From Lineus longissimus (taxonomy: Eukaryota; Nemertea; Pilidiophora; Heteronemertea; Lineidae), in assembly GCF_910592395.1 (NCBI RefSeq), contig NC_088311.1, positions 4,342,501 through 4,406,500 on the forward strand: a stretch of 64,000 nt of DNA. Reading direction: 5' to 3'. The notes under the pieces are model-generated. The model was not told the origin of the DNA. It did not search any database and worked only from the letters and a program-made list of their open reading frames with translations. Position 1 is the first letter of the stretch. Every line of letters starts with the position of its first letter. The position numbers were made by a program, and so were the translations under genes. This document shows, piece by piece, positions 38,682 to 47,648 of the stretch.

Positions 38682-41600
38682 ATGAGTGACGTTAAGTACG
38701 GTGGCGAGTATGTCACTTCCTCAGAAAATGGCAAAAACGAAAACCCAACCATCATCAAAAAATGGCTATGTTTCCTACAGGACTTTACCAGTAATACTAC
38801 ATTTCATGGAATACGTTATACATTTGAAGCCAAATCGTTCTTCGGACGGTAAGTCATGCCAGGAATCTGAAAACAGCGCGGTATGGTGGCTAATCTCTCT
38901 TTTCTTTCGTAGTATTCCTTTTTCATTAATATCAGTGTCTGTTTTCCAAGTATAGATATGTTTTCAGAAGTAGTCAGGCTGGGAGGATGGCATGAGTGAT
39001 TGCTGATAACCATTGATATCAGGCTGTTTGCAACTGGCGGGTGGGTGCTATACGCTCGTCCTCAGCGTTTATATAGCACACATCTGTCTTCCTATTACGA
39101 GGCGCGGGTAAATCGACATCTCATCGATTCAAAATGTTAACTGTACATTTAAAAAGGGAGCATAAATCCATGAGAATCTAGATTGTAAATGCGGGTGAGT
39201 TTAGGTGAGTGCGTGTGCTGGTTTGAGTTACTAAGGCTGACCGAATCATTCATTCTAAAGTCTCTGTTTTCAGAATGGTTTGGCTATTGTTATTCTTGGC
39301 TGCATGTGCTGCGCTGTGTTTCCAAATGGCAGACCGAATCATTCATTTCTACGCCAGGCCAGTCAGCGTCAACATCAAGGTCGGTTACAATGACACACTG
39401 ATATATCCCGCAGTGGCCATCTGCAACTCCAACAGCTTCAGGTGAGGGGCAGTTTGTTCATCTAGACCCCACACAATAATCATCATGTGGTTGAATAAGA
39501 TGGTCCTTGATCATGTCTCAGGTTGTGACTATGTTTTCTTCAAAATATCAACAATATGATGGACGACCGGTAAGGTAGGCGTCGAAATAAAGCATTTCCT
39601 CTGTCGTTGAATTTGTAGATTAACTATGGCAACAGAGATGGGACTTTACGAACGCCTTGACAATTTCTACAATAAACCAGAGGGCCAGAGGGGTGGTGAT
39701 ACGGCCTTAGATAATGAAGACCTTGAGAGTATCATCCCCAAACTCGCCCACCAGCGGGAGGATTTGATTAGAGAGTAAGTCAAGATTGCAGGCTGAGATG
39801 GACAATCGAATTTTGCACCTACATACTGTGGCAGCCCAGCGTCTTTTTATTGAAAGACTCTTGACAGTGATTAGAAATGCAAGCCATTTCTGACATAAGG
39901 CAGATTTCTGCATCATGAGAAAATCAGGGGTCTATGTTCGCCTCACCGGATCAGCACTAATGATCATCCTGTGTTTACAGATGAGCAGGACACTAATGAT
40001 GTAGTCCCTACATTCCAGAATTTTAGATCCCTTTTTTCATCATGCTCATATAGAAAGGCAATTGTAAGCAAGGCATAGTGTTTGCCACATATCACTTTTT
40101 TTCCAGATGTTGGTGGGGCGCAGAAAAATGCACCATACAAGATTTCAAACCGTTGATTTCCGACTATGGGATGTGTTATGTGTTCAATACTGACCCATCC
40201 GAAGACTTGATGCGCAAGGCGCAAAGCACAGGTGAGTATCGGCAGCGGTATTGGTGACTGAGTTCACCAATCAACTTCGAGTTGTCTGGGCTCTTGATCT
40301 ATACTCTCGCTGTCAGACCCCGAGATCGAGGCCGGCGGACCAGGCTAAAATTCGAGTATTTTATTGACTTCTGACTATTTGTTATTTGCTATTTGCTATT
40401 TGCTATTTGCTATTGATTATTGATTATTTTTCAGGTACATCCCACGGCCTCAACCTTCTCCTTAACACTGAACAGTATGAGACGATGGCAGGACCAAACT
40501 CAGCCAGGGGAGTTCGTTTACTCATTTACGACCAAATGGAGGTGGAGCGGGTAGCAGACCTTGGAGTCAATATACCTGTATTCGCAGAGGCCCAAGTTGG
40601 TCTGCAGTTTTCCAGGGTACGTTCCAATCTTAACAACATTTTGACAGGTCCTAACTCCAGCAAGTGAATACATGTTTTTGATAAATACATGTTCCACTTG
40701 AATGTCCAATTGAGGAATAAAGATTGAGAAAAATATGGTGAGATCCGGTCTGAAGTGACACAAAGATTGCACCCGGCCAGCACTTTCATTCTTTACAGGT
40801 TCAGTCTTTTTGCACCGGATGGCACATGTGGTGAATCACATCCGAGGTGGCGAAAAGATTTCACCCAGCACATTAATTCTTTACAGATTCACAGTCTTCG
40901 TGCTCCGTATGGCACATGTGGTAAATCGCCTCTGAAGTGGCACAAATATTACACCCTGAGCACTTGTCAGAGGGAGGTGTTGATGACTGAACTTATGAAG
41001 AGGTGCAAGTGCGTTCCGGTCGAGATGGCTGTGGGTGATCTACCAGTGTGCCCCCTATCAAAGTACGATTCATGCTATTTGCCAGGTGAGGCCTAAAAAT
41101 AGTCTGAAGTTAAAGCTTTACATGATTTTTTCAAACGATAGTAATAGGTCTACGTTTGTTACTCATCTGTTGATGGTATCTTTAACAGTTCCGTTACAAT
41201 CTCTACAGCAACATCAGTAATCGACGACGACTGCCACCACCCTTGTATGGAAACCATGTTCACTACAGATGTCTCCACGACTGGTTTCTCCGAATCTGTC
41301 ACAACCATCATGGCGAATGAGGCGGCAAAGGACAAGACACTAACTGAGAAGTACAGAAAGGCGAAGCTCACAAATGAGAAGGTTCATCCTTTGATAGTCA
41401 CTCGGGACCGATCCGCTATCCAAAGACTCATGTACCTCCACGCTCGTATGATTAATAAAACAGGCACCGGAATTAGTAGCATGGAAAACCTGGACGTTTT
41501 CGTAGACGTTTTCAGGCCCCGGTTGAAGACATTTGTCCTACAGACCGATGAAGCCTCGCGTTTGAAGGTCTCCAACTTCAAATACGTGATCAATCAGGAA

Positions 41601-43875
41601 CTTTTGGGTAGTTATTTGCAGCCAAATCTGGTGCGTCTGAGGTTTAAGGTAGGTGATGCAATCATGAGTACAAACTTCCTTTTTGGACTAGCTGATTTAT
41701 AGTATAGATATCATTAGTTTTAAGATTTGTCTTCAATTCATTGACAGGTGACGATCTTACCAAAATGCCAGCTCACATCATACATGGTGTACTTGAAACT
41801 CGTAAAATTAATTAATCCAAAAAAAATAAGCCCTATATGGCTCTGACTGGGTCATTGAAATGTCCTAATTTTACAAGAATTTCTTGATTGGTTTCCTTTA
41901 AGATAAAGGGCCTCTGGGAACGGACACTGAAGTACCTGAAGGATATCATGGACAAAGAACAAGACAGGAAAAATACCCTGGGGTACCTCGAGTCCTATTT
42001 CAGTGATGATATTAGCATGGTATCGACATGCGTGGACGAAATCAAGTACACCTCCCTGCCAATCATAAAAGGTAACGCAACCGTGGTCGACGGAAAGGAA
42101 ATACCTAGGAAGAAGCTTGAAGCATTCAAGATCGAAATTGTGGAGATATTCGAAAAGTTCATCAAGGCTGGTTTGGACATTTCGTCAGAGATGATATCAT
42201 TTCGATACACTGTAATGACTATGTTGAAGAACCCGTACAATAAGGACGTTTTTATGAAGGACTTTGAAAAGTTGCAGAACCTCGTGGATCTTCTCCGCAA
42301 ACACTTTGAAACTTTTCAAATGGCTACAACGGGAGCCACTGAATTGATTAAAAAGGTGTGCGATACTCTTTTGTCGTCTGTCACAACGCTTGTAGGAGAC
42401 GAAGCATTCATGGGAAAGGAGTTAGACAACTTAGAAGCTTTGCTGTTAGACTTTAGACGAACGAGGAAAACGTTTAAATCTGAAGCAATCGAGGAGATGT
42501 TTAGAATCGTGACAGATGGATTGGCCGAGATTCTTCCTCATTGGACGCAGGTGACGAAACTGGAAGCGATCCGTCTGCTCTCCCCTTCACCGATGTACTC
42601 CTCTGCAACCTATACATATAAATCCTGCGTCAATCTCTTAACGCCCATTAATAACAAGATTGTCACGAAGGGGACCGCCATTGAGGAGAAGATAGCAACC
42701 ATCAGGAAGCATATTGAAGAGTTGACGACTGATACTGACCCCGCGTCAGCTGAGGGCAAACTGAAACAAGATGCTTTGGCGGGACTGACGGAACTGGACG
42801 ACAACATCGGCGGTCTCAGCGGCATGCTGGACGCCTCTATCCCGTTCTTGGATTATTTCGAACAATATCTGGCCGACGTTGTCAAGTTTAACAGCACATT
42901 GGAGATAGATGAAGCGTTTGTAAGGTAAGCTAGGATATCACCACCGTGATATCACTGATTAAAAAGATCGTGTCACTGTCACGAGGTCCCCTTTCTTTCG
43001 AGGAAATGAAACCCAGTCGGTAACATAGTTGCAGAGGCACTGTAAAAGGGCGGTTCTTCGATTCCTTGGGAAATGATTATATCCTCACATTATTTTTAAC
43101 CAGTGCTTTCAACAAACAAGGAACCATTGTACCAATCATCAGTGCCGGCCAGACAATCCTAATCTTACCGAATGCGTGCCTTTGCGTGCGTGCCTTGTCC
43201 GGTACTTACAAACATATGCACTTCTCTTTCATTTCAGGGCCAATTTTGTCGCGCTGAAGATATACTACCAGCGCCTGAGCTACACGGAGATAAAACAATT
43301 CCCTGGTTACGGAGGTTTTGATATGATGAGTAAGTACTCTTTCTTCGAAAAAGTCATCACTCTGCATCCTGACATCGAATTTCAATCCCGGGAAATGTCC
43401 ATGCACAGATATTGACATGCCCGGGGCGATTAGCTGCTGCTGGTGTATCGACATCGGCTACGATGCTACACCTTTCTTTGTACTTTTTATACAAAAATAA
43501 CGTTGTTACATAACAGGATTTGGCAGTGGCGGCATCTATTAGCCTAATTTCGAATGCTGACTATATCTGACCCACCTATGACGTTCTTATGTTATTCTTA
43601 TAATGACGCCAACATTCCAATCACCTGCATGGTTTGTCAATGTGTATAGTCTCCCTTTAATGTAGGTTCGTCTCGGCATGATGCAGTCTATACTTCCAGG
43701 TGACATTGGAGGCTCGGCTGGTCTCTTCCTTGGGGCATCCTTCCTTACCATTCTCGAGCTGCTCTACCACGCCTTCAGACACCTCAATGCCAACTCGAGG
43801 AAACCAAGCAGCGCGAAAGCGGACATAGCTGAGACCAACACCAACTCGACACAGGTTTTCACTATTGTGCAGTGA
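38682..43875 (+). CDS. DEG/ENaC-family sodium channel subunit with large extracellular insertion
   Basis: Ten exons: 38682-38848, 39274-39441, 39619-39774, 40107-40231, 40435-40616, 40887-41085, 41209-41648, 41903-42924, 43238-43329, 43700-43875. They total 2727 nt (908 residues) in frame. Family marks in order: cytosolic TTFHGIRY before TM1 (VWLLLFLAACAALCFQM), post-TM1 YPAVAICNSNSFR, MCYVFNTD, GTSHGLNLLLNTEQYE, the cysteine-rich APYGTCGKSPLKW to KRCKCVPVEM region, CHHPC, then the pre-TM2 LKIYYQRLSYTEIK and the TM2 selectivity region GLFLGASFLTILELLYH (GAS matches the G/S-x-S filter). Such trimeric channels pass sodium and respond to acid, peptides or force. Between CHHPC and the pre-TM2 strand lie about 500 residues, mostly from exons 7-8, predicted to be helical and nearly cysteine-free. 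Typical members are 500-700 residues. No lineage-specific name is assigned. Confidence 0.9.
40380..40432 (+). repeat. Short microsatellite at the exon-5 acceptor of the channel gene
   Basis: Repeats of TATTTGC followed by TATTGAT form the T-rich tract running directly into the acceptor TTTTCAG at 40434. The repeat supplies the polypyrimidine-like tract, so length changes could alter splicing. Confidence 0.7.
40745..40930 (+). repeat. Partial tandem duplications of DEG/ENaC exon 6
   Basis: An imperfect extra copy of the exon-6 start, including its acceptor (TTCTTTACAG), precedes the real one. It encodes FSLFAPDGTCGESHPRWRKD, alongside the real HSLRAPYGTCGKSPLKWHKY. A third, shorter fragment (TCTGAAGTGACACAAAGATT) lies at about 40750. 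The copy stays open into exon 6, but its acceptor at 40798 is in the wrong phase for exon 5. Confidence 0.85.
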
Positions 43876-44385
43876 TGTGAGTACAGAAAGGCAATAGCTG
43901 CGAGCAAAGATGAGGGTCGCAAAATCTCCTCCCCGTGGACCGGAATGCTTCACACCCTGGAATGTATGCGCGATGTTTTTGAGTGTATATATCGCAAGCC
44001 ATATCTGAGGGATTTCCGGCCACTCATTTTTGATAAAGATGCGAAGCACATAACGCGCAAAATGACATACATATTGAATCATAGCATGAAGAATTACAGC
44101 TGTAAAGGAAGGGCCGGCAATGGTTTTCCATAAATTTCACCTGTATGACCATATTTGTTGTTTGGTATAAGAAGCGAAGCACACATTGCTCACAAAATGA
44201 TCATAAAACTTATTTGAATCGTATTGCATTTCATGTTATTATCCAGTATATACGGAAGGGGATGGTTACCCAAACATTAAAGGGGTACACCGTTCGTAAT
44301 TACTGACGGTCCCGGAAAACAGAAATGCATGCAGTTATACGTAATTTAAAATACCGCTCTCCTTAAACACACGAGTTCACAATGA

Positions 44386-45348
44386 TTAAGTGGGAGGGCC
44401 TGTCGACGGGACCACTCTGTTTGACCTCCCTACAAATAATGCACGGAGTTCTTTTCGAAATTGAGAACTGGTGAGACATATGCAATAGAAATTTACCCCG
44501 TTGTTGGCGAATCGGCCAATCGAGAAACCCAATGTTGCATCAAAGACTTTCTGCGGAGTTTCCCTTGTCACAGGAAGCTCCGAAAGTGGGACACATGTTG
44601 TGACTAAAAATACCAAGTTCAGTATCATTATGACGATCGCGTTCCTTTTCATCTTTTCTTTTCTGCTGGAAATGGTCGAAACAGGGACGTCGAGGTACCG
44701 CAGTCGTATAAACACGATGAAGTTGGACAGGAGCATGACTGCACCTGGGAGATAGGAGATCTGGAGTGTACTGATGAGCGACCAGAGCGGACTGCTGAAG
44801 GCCGTACAGTACCCGCCCACCATGGCTATATCAGACAGGAACACGCGGAGCAGGCTCATCAGGAACGTGATACAATGCATTAGTCCGAGCGAAATCAAAA
44901 GTAGCCGTTTGTATCCGTCATTCTTCACCTCCAGTGGAAGACACACGCTGAAAACGCGGTCGAGAGACGCCAAGGCTAATGTCCACGATGACCACTTAAG
45001 ACAGACTGAAGCCAATACCAGGTATTTGCAGAAATCGAGAGAAACATCCACGGGCAGCTTTTTCATGCAGTAGAGAACGAAAATAGGTGAACAAAGTGCA
45101 AATAAGGACAACTGGTCGAATGCCGCTAGAATGGAGAGAAGCAAGCTCATTGAGGTTCCACGGAGACTTTTTCTGCGCATGATATAAAAGGTCATGCAAT
45201 TGCCAAACGTTCCAGCAGCTAGTATTAAGGCAAATAAAGCCAACAGTGCGACGGTCTGCTGAGAGCTGACAGAAACAAGGAACTCGTAGGATGGAACGGT
45301 TGTATTGCTGGCAGATGTAAAGTTCGAGCTACTTGAATTTCCCTCCAT
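44386..45348 (-). CDS. Orphan class A (rhodopsin-like) G-protein-coupled receptor
   Basis: An intronless 320-residue receptor. The N-terminus has three N-glycosylation sequons (NSS, NFT, NTT). Seven hydrophobic helices are visible. Class A landmarks: N1.50 in GTFGNCMTFYIM, D2.50 in SILAAFDQL, the conserved Cys in DFCKYL, DRV instead of DRY after TM3, and a TM7 of the form NNGVNFYCICLTSSQFRKEL in place of NPxxY. TM4 lacks the usual Trp, and TM6 keeps only the proline of CWxP (TTCVP). The TM7/helix-8 style resembles peptide (FMRFamide-like) receptors of lophotrochozoans, which tend to be expanded and intronless. The ligand cannot be told. The ATG at 45348 has context AAAATGG. The 510 bp between this gene and the DEG/ENaC stop hold both 3' flanks. 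Confidence 0.88.
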   Translation of the reverse strand: MEGNSSSSNFTSASNTTVPSYEFLVSVSSQQTVALLALFALILAAGTFGNCMTFYIMRRKSLRGTSMSLLLSILAAFDQLSLFALCSPIFVLYCMKKLPVDVSLDFCKYLVLASVCLKWSSWTLALASLDRVFSVCLPLEVKNDGYKRLLLISLGLMHCITFLMSLLRVFLSDIAMVGGYCTAFSSPLWSLISTLQISYLPGAVMLLSNFIVFIRLRYLDVPVSTISSRKEKMKRNAIVIMILNLVFLVTTCVPLSELPVTRETPQKVFDATLGFSIGRFANNGVNFYCICLTSSQFRKELRALFVGRSNRVVPSTGPPT

Positions 45349-47648
45349 TTTGAAAATCTAAATTTTCCTCTGTCCTATAAAAACTGTATTTAGTTTTTGT
45401 GTCTCGTCCTCACTTTTTGTTAGAACTACACTATATTATTGACGTCTATCAAAACAGCACTCAATTGTTCTGAGGATGTTCGTCGACCTTCTTCGTGAAA
45501 AATACTTCAAAATATTTTCTATGAGTTTTTCCCGTTATCCCTCAGATTTATTATCAGCATGCAGTCAAAGACTCACTTTTTGCCTTTTGCCACAGAATTT
45601 CCCGTAGAATTTGTTAAAAGTCATCTAGTACAGCCGGGTTGACAGATGAAAGATTTCTGTATCACACTACAGTTGCGTAACAATATGTGCATGCATTTAA
45701 TGTCGGATACGGTGGTCGTTGCTTGTCGTCAAAGGTACAAGTCAAAAGAATATGATTCTCAGCTGATCCACTGCAAGCGCATGAAAGTATAGGCCTATAC
45801 TTCCATCGACAAAGGAGTTTTTATCATGCCACACGAATATGCACGAACGAATGGTTGCTGCTTATGAGTCCAACTACTATATAACATCCGTCCTTTAAAC
45901 TATCTCTCTGTTTCATTTGAGCCAATTAGTAAATGGCCATTTCGGAACGTGAGGTTCTACAGACCAATCATCCTGCAACAATTATTTTCATTAGCACAGT
46001 CATCATCGCCTCTATAGTCACAGTAGCCTTAAAATGCGTCACGACATGTGATATGCTCCAGTTTAGTATTCAAATATCACCATTAACGAACTGATAATTT
46101 TGGGAATACAAATGTATTTAGTCCCAGCGGAGATGGATGTGATGAATATTGAGAAGACTGAACTTGGCTAAAGTTCACATTATTTTTTTACGTAATTTTG
46201 ATTATTCCGACGAGTTTGCACTTGTCCCAGGGGAAATCAGTAATTAGATGGAACAGAATATGACAGCGAAGTACCCGCAAAGGTGTCCAACTTACACCGC
46301 GCCACGTACTCCCCGGTGAGCGAAAATTATTGTCAACACAGATCACACTCTTGGAATCTCAAAAACATTTTTGATTTTCGTACTTTTATCAAAAAACCTC
46401 CGCGGAGTGCATATCATCTCCATCGTGTTAGCCGAAAAATACATTGAAAGATCTTTTAAAACCTCAAAAGAAGATAAAAAGTTTAACGGAGTCAGAGATA
46501 TGACGCGCAGAAGGTCGACCCATGATGAAATGTATAGGCCTACGTCGTATAGCATCATGATGATAAGGCTGGGGACATGCATTCGTTACTTACACTATAT
46601 GGTTAGATTAAACACACAAAAGTAAATCCCTTAGCTCAAAATTAAGTGTGAATTGTTTTATTTACATATCGACTACAGTGTTGATTACAAATCTGAGCAT
46701 TTTCCGGTAACAAAATACATGTAGAGTGATTGGCGTGTCATCACCCGACAGAATATTCTATAGGACAACAGCCACCTCGAATTGTCTTGGGTCTGGTAAA
46801 GGTTTTTGATGATGTTCCGAATGGTTTACCCAAGGTTCATATGAAATTTCACGGGGCCTTGGACATATGGACGAGACATCTCAACCTACGCTGAGAGATT
46901 TCGTACCGGACTCGGAGCATCCCCTGTCAGAGCATCCCGAGATTATACCTCTCTTTCTTTAATAATTGTTTGGTATCATTCAGGTGGATTCGTTTCTTGA
47001 CTATTATATGTGCAATCTATGGCCAAAGTGCATTATTTCATTCAAGATAGTCACACCTAGAAATGTTCATTGTCCTCAGAGAGAACTGGATGGTCGGTAT
47101 TTAACAAATTCTTGGTACAAGGCAATGTTACATCCTGGTTACATCTTATACATGTACACATTGTGCATTTAATAAATTAATCATGAAATTTACAAAACAA
47201 TGTTTATTGTTCTTCATTAGCATCAGTATAGCATGACGCCAATAGCTATGTATAGCTGCAGTCAGCAGGCAAAGACCCTCAATCAAGATCAGATCGGCTA
47301 TCACCCCAATCCACGATTTTTGTTTGCCTGACTGGTTGGCAAAACCAACCACCCGCCGAAAATCAGCTTCATACATGAAATCAAAGCCTCATAATGCCCT
47401 CAGGACCGGAAATCTTATGGTGCGGTTGAAGATCTAGATCTTTGATGCAATGTCGAGGGGGAGTTAAAAAACCTTTTTTATTTTTTCGGAGATCGAGTGA
47501 CAGATTTTGCAGATCTGAACTCTTCAACTTGTTTTACAGTAAGTTGCCGACTCGACGCAGTGACCGAGGTAGCATTAGTTCTTTGGCTCATCATCTTCAG
47601 TATTCATTCAACATGGCCGTTGACATCAACAAAACGGTGGTCGCCATC
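45349..47648. other. Intergenic between GPCR and Ig gene
   Basis: AT-rich with no supported gene. It holds the GPCR promoter on the left and the Ig gene 3' UTR on the right. Two copies of the TAGGCCTA palindrome core occur, at about 45790 (ATAGGCCTATAC) and 46536. Confidence 0.45.

Noticed and set aside
41190-41208. Acceptor at 41187-41188 (TTTAACAG) for DEG/ENaC exon 7
   Set aside because: It leads to a stop after ten codons. The next AG (CTCTACAG) keeps the frame into the CHHPC motif.
43664-43699. Earlier acceptor (ATGTAG) for the last DEG/ENaC exon
   Set aside because: Wrong phase for the preceding donor. Using the acceptor at 43698-43699 restores MMSDIGGSAGLFLG, the expected family sequence.
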